Assembly: GCA_935421135.1 (NCBI GenBank)
Contig: OW285188.1
Span: 13,741,233 to 13,805,232 of the forward strand
DNA from: Bugulina stolonifera
Taxonomy: Eukaryota > Bryozoa > Gymnolaemata > Cheilostomatida > Bugulidae
Direction of reading: 5' to 3'
DNA length: 64,000 bases
Shown piece by piece: positions 28,301-43,300 of the stretch. The translations under genes were made by a program, and so were the position numbers. The notes under the pieces were generated by a model. The model was not told the origin of the DNA. It did not search any database and saw nothing but the letters and a program-made list of their open reading frames with translations. The first letter of the stretch is position 1. Each line of letters opens with the position of its first letter.

Positions 28301-31300
28301 TGCATCCAGAACACTCTGACCTGGTAATTAGAGAATTGCGTTCTGACTCGTGTCAAGTTCATAGTAAAGGTGGTGCAGTAGGAGTTACCCCCTCTCTGTA
28401 ATCAAACACCATCATGTTTGTAGCCGTCATAACAACAAGGTGGCCACAACTATCCAATGCTACTGCTAATGGTTTGTATATATTCTGGACTAGTGTCTCG
28501 GAATGGTTCGACCTATTGCACTGATATCTGACTACTCTGTCATTCTTCGTGTCTGCCACTATCACCTGGTTCCACTTGTCCAAGCACAAAGACCTAGGAT
28601 TTTCCATTTCTCCTGTTCTATATCCTTGTTTTCCTACTCTCATGACCTCAGCACCATCTAGTGTCAACACTGAGAGGGTACAAGCGATTGGATCTAGAGC
28701 TATGAGGTTGTTATAACTGTTACTATATACAGCGTAGATTGGAGATTCGGTGACTGACTGAAGCGTTTTAGCAATACTAACTGTTCGGATGACATAACCA
28801 TTTTCGGAATTCCTTATACTAATCTGTCGGCCATGTTTATTTGTCTGATGTACCATAATGATATGCCCGTACTGATTGGTGGATAATGAGTAGGTTTCCA
28901 TTCCAATATGAAACGTCTCTATGAGGTCCTCAGTGAAACTCAACTTCTGTATCTTCTTAGTGTAGCTATCAAACACTGCAACTCTAGCATCAGGTAGCTC
29001 TGTGATTAATGTAGGTGTATAGAGTCGCCTGTTAAACAGTCTGTTACCATAGTTACTTTGGAGTAATCTCCCTCCGCCATCATATATGTGTATCTTATTA
29101 GTCTTGCCATTTATTACCATATAACAGCCATCTGATCGGCAGCATAGACCAATGAAAAAGCTACCCTCGTCTGCTTTGACACACAAAACCTGCAATACAG
29201 TACAATATAGTATAGCTACAGATACATGTACATTGTACATTGTTGTAGCCTGTTACCTTCAGACAACTGGTTCAAATGGTCAATCATAGCAAAGGGCCGT
29301 AGGCTATTAAATAAAATGGAAAAGGGACATTTCGAAAAAAACAGTTCGAGGCGGGACGGTTCACAACCGGACAGTTCGAAACTGTGTAGATTAAATTTAG
29401 AAGAACACAACTCACAGATAATTAATTTTAATAAATTAAAAAAAAAATTAGTTAAAGTATAGTGGTTGGGGTTTACTGTCCGGTGTTGAACTCTCCTTTT
29501 CAAATAAAACAGAGCTGATAATCATAATTGGATGATCAGCATTACTAAAAGATTTCATAGTACTGGTACTAGTACTACTCCTTGCTAGTACTAATAACTA
29601 GTACTAGTTACCAATAACCACATTGGATGTAGTTACTGAGTACATTGCATAAGCATATTGTACTATACTACATGTACTACTAACTACTAACCTGGGAGAT
29701 TCCTGCTGTGGCTGACATGCCTCAGTTTCCTTCTATTGCCATGTACATGACTTGTAGCTATGCAATAGAAGTACAGAGTATAATCCTGGTTGTGTAGTTG
29801 ATACAACTCAAAGCTGAGACATGTGCACTCATCAGTGAAGATACATGTATTACACGTATTATAACCTTATCATTGAAGTGTTGTATATAATGGATTGTAT
29901 TATCTAGAACTCTAGGCTAAATGAATACCACTGAAAGCCACTGTCAATTGAATTCAGAAGATAGAATATTAAATGAACGCGATTACTGATTACAATTTGT
30001 TATATTAGCTGATCACATGAGTAGTCACATGATCAACTGAAACTGACAGTGACTCATGGCATCCCATACTGAGGACACAACTCCTAATTTCCTACCTGTA
30101 TAATAATCCCAAATATTCATATCTTCAAGTGGCAGATTGGAAGTTGTGTGTGTGCCTGCATGTGTGAGACGATTAGTCACCATGCCAACCCCAAATTTTC
30201 AAAATGAGTTTTAATCAGACATATGTATACCTTGACAATGCTCATAACCCATTTACATGTAGCTACTTAGTGTTACTTGTTATCACAATATCGTTTTTAA
30301 CATCCCGTCTAGTTTTTTTATAAATTGTGTGCAAACAAAAAACACGACATTCTTGAATTTATATTTCCAAAATGTGTTTATTTTCATTTAATCTTGGTGA
30401 CAGGTTTAAATGTGTGTTCTAAAAGCGGCCACATTGGTGAATCAGCCTATGGTGTTTGTGTTAGGCAGCAGTGAAATACTGAATACAGTCAGGTATTAAT
30501 GCTGTCATGGCATCTATACTGTTATATAGGAGATGCACCAGCAGCTTTTGGATATAACATGACGTAGTAGCACAGCCATATTGTATGTTTGAGTTGTCCA
30601 TACACGCATGCTGTTAATTTGTTTTAGTTCCTCGAGACATTATTCAAGTCAATGCCTGGTACATTTGGCTGGACAAATGAACTCAAACTTTTCCTCAATG
30701 TTATCAATGGCTGTCTCATACTCAATTGTACTGATCACGGGGTACTGAGATCATGTATCGCTATCTACCTCAACCTAGCCAATCATTTCAAACAAGTGTT
30801 TGCTACTGATGGGTAAGTTAAGTGGACGTGTCTGCCTGTGTCCACTCTTCGCACCGTCATTATGGAATGTATTGAAGCACTCAAAATCTCAGGCCTAGCT
30901 CCACACTAGTCATCATCATGCTAACTATGTTTTGGATGGCTTCAAAATTCAACTAAAGTAACTATCATCTAGTGACATATTATACTTATGTTTCAAAGTC
31001 AACAATTTAGTTTCTCTTTTTGTTTTAGAGAAAATGTGAGAAGGCAACTTCAAAATGCTTGGAGCCTTACTATAGCGTTGGCTATAGACTTTAGAGACAG
31101 AATTACTGAATATTTTTCTATTTATTTCTGTAGGTTTTTGCTAATAATGCCGACCATAATAAAAGTGTTCAATACTCACTCCAACTACCCAACATTGAGA
31201 GCTGTTCTGCTCTTTCTACACAGTAATCTCTATAAACTACACAGGAGGGCATATCTACTCCAGGTTAGTGTGAATAATCAATTGATAACTATTCAACTTG

Positions 31301-34300
31301 GTGAGCGACTTCCTTTTTTCCTTTTGGCTAATTGTTATTGTCTTCACTTGTATTTTAATCTGGTGGCTCATGCATTCTACAGCACCCATGATTTTATTTT
31401 CAATAAGTAAGACTGGAAATGGAAAGGTAGCAATTAGTTTAGTAGTTTACAAAAATCTCTTTATAAAGAGCAATAAGCAGGTTCATTCAGAGTTGTCATA
31501 TATTGAATTTAGCGTTATAAATTGTGCACAAAATTATCACATTGATGTAGTGATAATGCAAATACGAATATGTTATTAGATATACGTATTCACTTTTACA
31601 CTTTACAACACGTGTCTTGCATTTTATCACAATATGTATGTGAGTAATTTATGTCACCCACAATTTTTCTGTTTCAGTTTTTGGGAAGTTATGAGCCATT
31701 TCTGTCTGCTTGCGAAACGAAGGAAGAAAAACTGGTATGTAGTGTAAATACATGAATTCCATATGAGACCTATAAACTCAAACTTGGAAACCCTTTTATA
31801 CCAGGGGAATGTCACTATACTGGTATCACTACAAAAAATTTAACTATGTGTACAACTCTTTGTTTTTTTATGTTAGATTTTGGCTGAACAGCTGTTTGAG
31901 TTACTTCACTCTTTGGAGAGTACTCAGAAAGATGTGCTCGGAGTCCTTGACATGGTGTGGAACAACGACCCAATCAGAACACTGGTAATGTAATATGCAC
32001 CAATAGCAGTACTGGTAAAAATATGTGATAATAAATGCATGAATATCGCACACATTCATGCAAATATAATAATAAACATAGAGCATTGCTATGTAGTACA
32101 TGCAAGTGTTGGTTATTTTGAAACATTTCACTTCTAACCTGTTAGCACCATGTGTGATGATGGCTTTAGACCGAAGACATTCTCCAGTATTCAATGTTGC
32201 GAAGGCTGTATATATAACCTATTGTATTATTGAACCTGCGTGTAGGATTTCTGCTATGATGATAATGAAGAATATACAGTACTGGACGCTCTCAACACTA
32301 TGATAACTGTGGTGGGCTATCAGACAGAGTGTCATAGGTCTACCCAGATGTTGGTGAGATTACACACTCGTTAGTTCATCTTTATTTTAACAATAAAAAA
32401 ATTAGCAGAGAACATCAGAGAAATTGGAAGAAGTACTATTCATGTGGTCCACATACCAGCAGCACTGCAGCTGGTCAGCCCACTGAGCCATATTCATTCA
32501 TTCAGACACAAGTACTAATATACATGTACATGAAATATTTATGTACATGTATGATAATTATAGTGTTCTGTAATCTCGCAGGTCGTGTTGGAGGCCATTA
32601 TTCCTTGTTATCTGGCACAGATAATGAAGCTAGCCTGCAAATCTACACCACATGGTACTTCTCTCACCGGGGCTGAAGAGATTGTAATGTATGGTCGGCT
32701 CTCTCATTCTATCAAAGCTCTGATTGCTGGTTCTGAGGCTTTGATGAAGCCACTCACTGCCCAGCACAGGCTCCTGGAAGGAGTGACCAGTCTCTCTGGA
32801 CATAAAAAAGACATGGAGGAATCTGTTACTAGTGGAAGGTTTGTTTATTTTACCTATAAATGCAAATTACAAATGATGTCTTCACTGCAAGGTGAATGTT
32901 GGTAATCTATTCCTAGATGTGAATTGGACTTTCCAAATTGTTGAACCTTAGTAGTACAGTCATGTAACTGTAATGATGGAGAATCTAGTGGACTATTCAA
33001 ATCATAGAGAACTACGGCCTTGAAGGACTGGTATAAGCTTGGCCATGTATTACAGAAATATTGAGGAGGGTCGACATGAGCAGGAACATGATCTGGAGCT
33101 GAGAACTTTGAGGAGTGACTTTAGGAAACCCAGAGATGCTCTGCTAAGTATCGTGTCAGAGTACTTCTCCACCTGCCTGTCTAGACTAGAGGTAATGAAA
33201 CACAGCTTGGACAGAGTAAAGATCACGGCTTCCTATTTCTTGGATAACAAGTCTCACGAGGTAACCAGGAAATAGTACTTATGACCGGTATTATAGATAA
33301 CGGGTGATTTTCTCTAACACGTACCTGTGGGTATTACCACTGAGTCTAATGTAGTTTCAGCTATCTCTAGTTAGATCATGAGTTGCACATGATATTTGTT
33401 TACAGTGTAGTTATGTTATTATTATTAGTCAACTAGCTTTAGTTTGTACCATGTAGGCATCTAGTCTACTGTAGTCTGTAGGCATCTAGTCTACTGTAGT
33501 CTGTAGGTATCTAGTCTACTGTAGTCTGTAGGCATCTAGTCTACTGTAGTCTGTAGGCATCTAGTCTACTGTAGTCTGTAGGCATCTAGTCTACTGTAGT
33601 CTGTAGGCATCTAGTCTACTGTAGTCTGTAGGCATCTAGTCTACTGTAGTCTGTAGGCATCTAGTCTACTGTAGTCTGTAGGCATCTAGTCTACTGTAGT
33701 CTGTAGGCATCTAGTCTACTGTAGTCTGTAGGCATCTAGTCTACTGTAGTCTGTAGGCATCTCATCTGCTGTAGGGCTATTATAATGGTCTTTTCCCTCG
33801 TTTGTTGACGGATGACTTACAGACTTCACTCCTCTATCATTAAAGACAGCGTAGGCCGTAGAGAGTCACATACAGCAACATGTACTCATCTGCATCTACT
33901 ACAGTTGAACTGAAAACATTGTGTTCCTATGTATTGCGCTTTAGTGATACTACGGTATAACATTAACATCCTTTGACCGTGTACATTGTATGTATTCAGA
34001 GGCTAGGTGAGGTGGCTCATTCTCTACTCAAGGTTGGAACATACGATTCTGAAACCATGTCATGCAGAGGTCTACAAAGATATATGCAGGAGATTCTTCC
34101 GGAAGGTACGTGTATAATGATTTTATCAACCACTGATGTGTAGTAGTAACTGGTGTTCTTAAGAGTTGTCTTCTCATGTGGGATTTGTTTTTAAATTTTC
34201 TTTTATTCTTTATTTAAAGTTTTAGCTTCTGTTAACACATACTATCAATACAGTCAGTTAGGTTACTGCAAGGTTTGTTCTCCATGTTGAGACATGTGTT

Positions 34301-37300
34301 ATGTGCATATTAGAATATTGTTAACCTCTTCTTTTGCCTCTTTCATGATGGTGCGTTAATACTCTGTTCATCTTATGTGAATAGAGTGACAAAGTCATTT
34401 GTTTTCAACATCACATGTGTAGTACTGTAAATGTATTCTTTGAAGTTCATGTAGAATGTGTTATATTCAACTAGGTGATTGGTCACAAGAGTCTATGAAG
34501 AATGCTATAAACATCATAACCAAGAGGCTCGAGAGAATATTTGTGAAAGTTCATAAAAGGTCAAATGTCCGTGTAAGTCTTACATGTATTTATTACGGTC
34601 TCTCCTTTTTACAGATAGTTGTAATTACAGGCTTGATGGGTAGACAATCCATTAATCTAAGCAATATTCTACACACTATATTATTAAGATCTACAAGAGA
34701 AACATTTCATGCACACACTTTCAGCTACTGCACTATGTTGATTCAGTACAATTATTTATTTACGACTTTAATTATTAATTCAGTATGAATTATTTATTTA
34801 CGACTTCAACCTTTGAGTTTTGAAGTGTAATATTAAAATACTTGATACGATTTGCTCCAATATATCAGATTTGTGAGAAAACAATGATGTCACCAGTGAC
34901 ATCATCAGTTATCGATATGCTAACTCATGCAGGTTGTTCGAAAGTCATTTCGAAGTAGCATGTCTATAGTTAATGATAGTAAGAGGGTAAGTGTGGCAAT
35001 GATGGAATTATTTATTCACAATTTATAGAGATGCTCATTACTAATATTCAGTGCAAGTCAGCAAAACCATGTTTGCTCAAATATATCATTAATATCCCCC
35101 TCCTTGCTTACAATAAGATCAGAAAGTAGGCCGTGTATATATTATTATATTTCACTGCTGTTAATTTTATCATTCCTCTTATGTTTCGCCCAATGTAAAT
35201 AATATTTTGTATGTAATATGACATGAAAGAATTGCTTTGTATTTATATTACAATCATTTTATACCACAACATGTATTTTAGTTGCAACCGCAAGTCAAAC
35301 AGGTTATTTTTGTGGTCTTGTAATGTAAGCTTTGCATGTCGTGAATATAATTCGTTACTAGCATGTCTTAAGCTCTATATCTACATGTACAATGTACATA
35401 AATTATCGAATGGGCTAGTGTTCTTGATGGTTCAGTCAGTCAGAATCTCATATATGGGACTATGTAACATGTTGCTATACTGTGTATTTTCGGAGCATAA
35501 TTCAACTTTCGGCATTCCTATTTAATTTATTTAGAATTTTGTTGTCCTTAGCGGTAACTCGCTTCTGAATTGTCCTCTAGTTGGTAAAGTAGTTGAGCCT
35601 GTAGTTCTAAACCTCAACTACTAAATACACCTATTGACTGCCTAAAGGGCTGGGAACCCAAACAGTTATCACACAATAAGTTGACTTAGTTGAAAGCATT
35701 ATTATGGACTCTTTAGTTGGAGTTGTCTTCCCCATATACAGGTAGTGACAACTCCAATAAAAGATTCACATGATGAGTGTACTCAATTCATGTAATATCT
35801 GTAAGACACTTCCCAATGACGTTATACATGTACATACACGTATAATACAAAAGGAAGGAATGAGTGGTAGCATATATGTTTGCTACTTGTTCCTCTATAA
35901 ATGTGGGCTGCTGTTGCTGTACAATACGTGTAGGCTACCTATATGTTCTGCAACCTCTGTCCTCTACCCCCAACCCCGCTTCACCGTCATCCGCAGGCAT
36001 AGCCTGTGCTCCCAGTTTACATGTTATAAGCTCTAATGCTCGCTGTGCTATTCATTTGTATACTCTTATAACCTTTTGGACTTAGGGATATCGCATTAAT
36101 TACAGGCCTAAAAACATGAACCCAATATCAAAATGTACACGCTACACAAGCTAAGAAACACAGGTTTAGAATGTTGTTATGCTTTTCATTTGCAAGTTGA
36201 TCAATAGTGTTTTTCGCTGGTACTGTCAGTAATGTGCGTGCTTCTATTTCTAATGGAATCAGAGATTGGCAAGCATTGTTTTATGGCTTGTTGTAGGCGC
36301 TTGCAGATTGGGACGCTCTTGCCACCCTCCTTAGAGGTATATGTTTAACACTAGAATCTCAGCCTACGCTCCACCACTTAGCCCATGTGAAGAGTCTGGT
36401 TAACTCTTGTATACTCATCGTTCTGGAGTACAGCCCTGCTGTGGAATCAAACATGGCCGATCGGTGGAATATTCTACCCAATCATATCTTCTGCTCGATG
36501 GTGGCCAAGCTGGCTGCTCAGCATGCTGCAATACTCGGGGTATGATTTATCTGTTATATATTTAAATATTCTTTTTATCTTAGCTTCATTTCTCGCATAT
36601 ATTATGTAAACCACCTACCTTTAGTGGTCAGTGAATTCTCATCAAAACCTTGAAGTACATGTAACAGCCATATGTGCACCTTTAATATTATTGAGATTTG
36701 GGTTGGAATAGAAGGCCTAGATGGTTCCACACTACATAGACTTTCATACAATATCTAGCACCCATTCATTACTAGAGAGGCATTAGCCAAGGATATATGC
36801 TTATTATATGTATGTTAACTAGTACACTCTATATAATTATGCCTAGTTGTTACTACAATGCCTGTTTTATATGTGTTATTACATGTATGTTAACATTCGC
36901 CATTCACCAACACCTTTAGCCTGCTTCCCCAGGATAGCTTTACATGTATACTGGTAGCACGTTAATCAACAATGCAACCAGTTTTATCTGCCATAGAATG
37001 CAGATGTTATTTCAGACTTCAGGGTTATATCTCATAAGTCTGGGAGAGTAGACAACTTCAAATTATTTTTATGTATCATATCATTGTGGAGTTGCTTTTT
37101 CTTTCTCATAAAAAGATGAGACAACTTCACAACATGTAATAGTGAAGGAACACTGTAAAATATATGTTTTCCTGTTTACTAACTTCGATCCATAATGTCT
37201 ATCATTTGCCTTGCTCCAATAGTGCAACGATTTCAACTAATATCTGCAGATACCGCACTTTAGATGTGAAATGGTAACACCGGCTGTTATGTTATTTAAT

Positions 37301-40300
37301 ATTAATATATGTACATCTACATGTATATCAACAGATATGTAATGTTATCTATATTGTGCTGAGCTAGAGATATAGGGTTGTGTCCCCTCTTGAATCAAAG
37401 TTGTTTGAAGTTGTCCAGTTTAGTGAAATTCCAAATAATTATATATTAAATGATGATATTATATTATAGTATTCTCTCTGTAAATTCTAAACACCATCTG
37501 TTATGTATGGTATTTGTGAAAGAATCAATGAGTGCGACCAATGAGAATGTACATATAGCTTGTTCAGTGCTGTAGCTGTTGGTGTTAGTAGTAGTTTTCA
37601 ATATTCTGTTGTAACTCACCTACATTTCTACTTGTAAACTGAGTCAGGTAAACTCTACTTGTACTGCACAACCATGCTGCTTGGCTGTATATTGTAACAA
37701 ATGGATACGGTGAACAAATTGTACTAGTATTATAGCATTAGATGCTTTATTCAGACTATCCAATGTCCTAATGTTTTACACAAGCGAGTTCGTAATACAT
37801 CTTGTATTGCAGTTATAGACCATTTGTGTTTTATTGATGAACAAAATGTTGTACTTTAGTTACCATGGAATGTAAGTAAACTGATTCTGTAATACTATGT
37901 TATTTTAATTTAATTGGTGTGTCAATGTGTGGCCTTCCTTGTTCTAACCATCTAATTTGAAACTATTCGCACCCACAAGCTATCAGTGAAAATACGTAGT
38001 TGTCCTCTCCTATCTTAGTTGTCTCCCCAACTCGGGAGAGGACAACTTCAAATTTCAATGAGTAGCTGATAAGTGCCGATGGTTTAGGCACTTCTACCTA
38101 CCACCAGTTTGTGACCACTGACTAGAGGTGGAACGAGACTCGAGATTTCTCGAGTCTCGTATCAACTTGTCTTGTCTCGAAAGTCGTCTCGAGATGGCAA
38201 TTAGTATTCGAGACTGGGAAACTAATAGCAGTTAATAATTTTTATTTAATATTTATAATAAATTAATAATTATAATACAATTAATTGCTAATCAACAATA
38301 AATCTATCAAATAGAAAATTATTATTCAAATTATTTAGTAATACTACGTACATGTGCATTCCCAGCACTAATTTCCTAGTAATAGCACTGCGGCTAACTC
38401 TGAGCTACTAGTCAATCACGGCAAGTCATACAGAATTACTAACGACTGTCAATCACCACTCCCATAATTCAATGTCATGTCCTTACCAAAAGTTGTCTAC
38501 TCATGAGCTTATTTCATTAAAGGAAACATAACTCCATACAAATTTGTCAAATTACATTATTATTTTAGTACCCATGTAGTATGTACATGCAATGTAATGT
38601 GCATGGAATACATGTGCAATATATTTCACAGTCTCCTGTTCACCTTTTATTGAAATGCATAATGATAAAATACAGAGTTTACAGAGTAGCAAGTGAAACT
38701 ATTGGAGTTCTAACATGTAAATATATAAAATTTGGCAAACTTTTTAGGAAAATTCCTTTGAATCCTAAAACCCAGTCTCGTCTCGTCTCGAATTTTTTGG
38801 AAGTAGTGTCTCGAATCTCGTCTCGAATGCAAAAATGCTGTCTCGTTCCACCTCTACCACTGACTAGGCCCAGTAATACATGTACACCATATATACTGTG
38901 TTACCTATACAATATAACCCATAGACTATACTGTATCTGCAGTATATTATGGAACAGACTTCTCACAATAATATTATTGGGTTTTATAATTCGATTTACT
39001 CACTTCCATGCAAGTTTTAGTGTAGGGTGGGTTTTTACTTAATTTTTAAAAATTTAAAAGGATTTAGTCATTTTATACACAGCATGACCAATGAGTTATT
39101 CTATTCTACTTCTGGTGCAATGTTAGATCATTAGCAGCCTGTTTTATACTTTGCTCTCTGTATTGTATTATATTATTTTCTGACCTAGTGTAATGTAGTT
39201 ATTAGTTATTCTTGATTTCACTTTATTGTTGTAAGAGTGATGTTGTCTTTCCAATCAGCTGTCAGTTGTTTTAGAATAACTAAATGCTTTAGTCAAATGA
39301 AAATACAATCATCTAAATCAACCAATTTGTCACTAAAAAACAAAGAGAGAATCGAATCTGGTGGTTGAAGACTAGTTCATGTTCCTCTTCAATAGTTGAC
39401 CTCCAAATTGAGTCGATGTTCAGCCAATACCAATAGAGCACCAATTAAACGGTCTCATGATGGAAACCACACCTCATTCTAGCAGTATGACAAGCTGGAA
39501 TAATTACTTGCATACTACTACATATACCTTACTGAGGGCAATATCAATGGTTTAAGATCATCTTAAACCATCGATATTGCCCATATATATTGACTTTTGG
39601 GAGAGCAACATCTGAAGAAAGAAAACTGAATGAGTGGAGTAGATCAGTATTTTATAGGGTTTTCTCTCTTGCCTTCTCATTCTGCTAATATAGATGTATC
39701 ATCATTCCATTCCAGTGGTTTCTATATGTCCTAGTAGATGAGCCGTTGCTACTCCCAGCCTCTCCAATGTTGATATAATTAATCTAAAACTTGTATACCT
39801 TGAGAAAGTTGTCCTCTCTTGTCACATAAAATGTTGCCGAATGACAGGAGAAGACAATCAAGGATAGTGGAAATATGAGTAATTAATACCATGATAGGTG
39901 GTTTGGCCTTATCTGTGTAGATGTTACAAGTGTGCTGCTTTCTTCCTAGTGATATAATATTAGTTCTAACTACCGGCAACCGAATTCTAAAGTTGTAATT
40001 TTTCTTTTCTGTTGTGTATTCATGTACATGTAGTCATGTATTAGCTTACCATACTGGTGAAATAGAGTCTGTTATATTCTGAATTCATTGATAGTTCAAA
40101 TGTAGGCCTGTCAATAATACACCTACTGTACATGTATATGCTTATACTGCTAAAAGTGTTCGTCTTAGTTCAAGTGATTTTACGTTGAACAGCATTTAGC
40201 TATTTACTATAACGTGGCATTACTCTAATACTAGTGATGTTGTTGAAACAGGAAACTGGAGGTATTGAACAGATGTGTGGTGGTACAGTGCCGACTGCTG

Positions 40301-43300
40301 AGAAGGTGGAAATGATGTTAGCGAACTTTGTCATCCCTCTGTGTCTGAGGATCGGCGGCAATGACCGAGGTATGATACACAGTTACATGTGTGCTTTTGT
40401 GCAATGACCGAGGTATGATACACAGTTACATGTGTGCTTTTGTGCTCATAATCTTAGCTAACGTTATAAAAAGTTACCACTAAAATTTACCTTGATCACT
40501 TCGGTATGATATTAGATTCAAATATACAAATTGGTTTGCACTAAAATCTAAAATACCAATCCACATGTATGTTATAGCGAAAGCTTTACTCTCTAAATAA
40601 AATTCATTTCAAAGACAAAACTCCGAAATGTGGATGTAGCTGCTTTCTACTTATCAGTTTTATGCAGATGTGGACTAGTGTTTAGACAAGACTCTAACTT
40701 GTCATATCCATAAATCTTGTTAGAGTGTCGTACTCGTCTCCCATGCAACATTTTCTAAAACATATATGAGGTATTGGTGTTGTAGACTTACTATAAACAT
40801 GCGCTTGTTATATTTCTATGTCATCATCATGTTATATTAGCATGTATGTATTTAGCATACAGAGTAGTGAGTATAATGTATATATCATGGATATACTACT
40901 GTGTTATATAGAGAAGCACATTATCCCCCAGACAGACATCAGATTCATCCTCTGTCTCATTCTCTCCTCTCTCATACCCAACTCAAGCTGTGTGGATACG
41001 TTGAGACCAAAGCACCCTGAACAGTTCAGTATACATACACACCATGGGCTCGGTCATACTGCGCCTAGAGCAGCACAGCCTACTAGCTTGTTACTTCAGA
41101 AGCTTGCCTTACTAGGTAATATATGGGATAGTTACATACAGTAATATATGGGATAGTTACATACAGTAATATATGGTATAGTTACATACAGTAATATATG
41201 GTATAGTTACGTACAGTAATATATGGGATAGTTACATGCAGTAATATATGGTATAGTTACATACAGTAATATATGGTATAGTTACATACAGCAATATTAT
41301 AGGGTTGTTACATACAGTAATATATGGGGTTGTTACATGTACATACAGTAATATTATAGGGTTGTTACATATACATAATGTACATAGCCTACATAACAGG
41401 TTACATATAGTAATTATAACCAATTCTCTCCATGTGATAAGTTAATGTCTGTATATTCTACAGGACTGAAGACTCTTTTGGTGTGTTGTGATGACCAGCT
41501 GTATCACATCTTACCTATACTATACACCAGTGTGGTGGAGATAGGAGAAAGACTGCCAAGTAACATAAATTCTTATATAATCAAGTCACATGCGTTATCA
41601 ACATGTAGTTTATATTCTAACTGCACTTGTTGTTGATCATGATGATTGTAATAAAAGTTGTATTGACATGTCTATATATTAGTTTCAAACATCATGTGTT
41701 GCATTGCAGGTGTTGAGACGTTGAAATTATTTGAGTTCCTGGTGAATGTCCGTACAGCACTCTACCCCCTTATAAGGCCGTATTTGTTTGATAAGTTGCT
41801 GACGAAGGTTATGGGCACAGAGGAGGAAATGTTTGTACAGCGAGCTATAGCTGAAAGCATAAACTCTGTGCCAGCCCCGGTACACAAGACTCAGTTACTT
41901 GCTGAGTTTGCTAAAGAACTGGATATTCACAGGAGCAGTCACGCAGCATCCCTAGGTAAATTCACTTTGGTAAATAAACTTTCTCATCTCATGTTGTAGG
42001 TAACAGCATTCTATTCAATCCATAATTTCTGCTGTTTTTGCCTATCTTTGTTAAACAGCAAACAGAGCAAATCTACAAATTAATCCGGATTTTAATTTTT
42101 CGCAACTCATGCAGTCGATTCTAGACAAACTGCAATCAAAACGTATAAAACTGTATGGAATCTTATCAAGTGAACTTAATTGCTTGAGCAGCCTGTTAAA
42201 GTAAATATTCCATTAGTCCGAATTTCAATAGAAGCATTTTACATAGAATGAATTGTTAGTAACAAAATGGCGTTTCCAACAATTACTTATTACATCACAA
42301 TGCATAATTGAAATGTAATTTTAGAAATCCCATCGTTTTGGTTTTTATAATAATAATGACTTTTTTATAACTTTATGTCCACTAAATATGCAAGTGCTCT
42401 TAGCTGAAAGCACTTTTATTACCTATGAAAGAAAACATGTAAAGCCTTACAGTTTAGCTGTTTGGTCACATAGTAGTAGCAGAATCTGCTGTACCGCACA
42501 ATTTTAACGATAAGTCTAAAGGCAAAAATTGTGAATTGGTCAATAGAACAAATAATATAATATGTAATTAATTAACAATCATTAAGGAAGTCTACACGTA
42601 AATGTGTTTCATTTATAAAATCTACTGATTCAAACAATATATTTACGAAATGTTTGTAACCAAAGTTCACATATTACATCATGATGTTAACCCATCTCAA
42701 TATCGATACTAGTGTTATCTCCATTGCCACATCCATAGCCAGTAAAACAATAAGTATTTTTAATATTACTAATATATTCTATGATAATAGCAAGTACTGT
42801 ACAGTATTTCCATGTATGTATTCACAGCTCTCAGTTTGGGGTAATTAATTCATGCTCCCGTTCTCTGTCTCAGGTGATATGATGCGCTCAGCTTCTGTAT
42901 CAATGGGAGCTACAAAGAAACGTAGATTCTCAACTTGGCGAAAGAGTAGCTTGATCTCTAAGATTCACCAGAACGATCATCACTTGCATGCCACGACTGA
43001 ACGTCCAGCAACCGTAGTTAGCGCCAGCGCTGTCAGAGGTACGCAACTATCCGGTTATCAGTTCTATATTCTAGTTGCTAGGTACATGCATTTACTATGT
43101 TTTGAAGCCATATCTTACATGTGGGTCTATTTTAGAGGTCTCTCTACTTCACCCTTGGGAATTGTTATTATTTCACATACTTTGGTATAATTTCTCCTAG
43201 AAATATTGATTATGGTATGTTTTTTCTTTCCTCCCTCTCGATTTCACAACTGATGCAGACATTACTTTATTCATCCTCCCCTTACCAATCCGCCTAAATA

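Larger units (their letters stand above)
36540..40251. other. Largest UNC80 intron, repeat-rich
   Basis: The 3.7-kb intron holds hairpin copy E, the hAT-type MITE and the 47-bp palindrome. A further GAGTTGTC/GACAAC hairpin lies at about 37078-37135. No exon is needed here: the protein alignment is continuous across it. Confidence 0.6.

Noticed and set aside
38581..39042. 153-codon open frame
   Set aside because: It crosses the right end and target duplication of the hAT-type MITE and resembles no protein; a chance frame.
41232..41423. Minus-strand repetitive open frame
   Set aside because: A translation of the 25-bp minisatellite.
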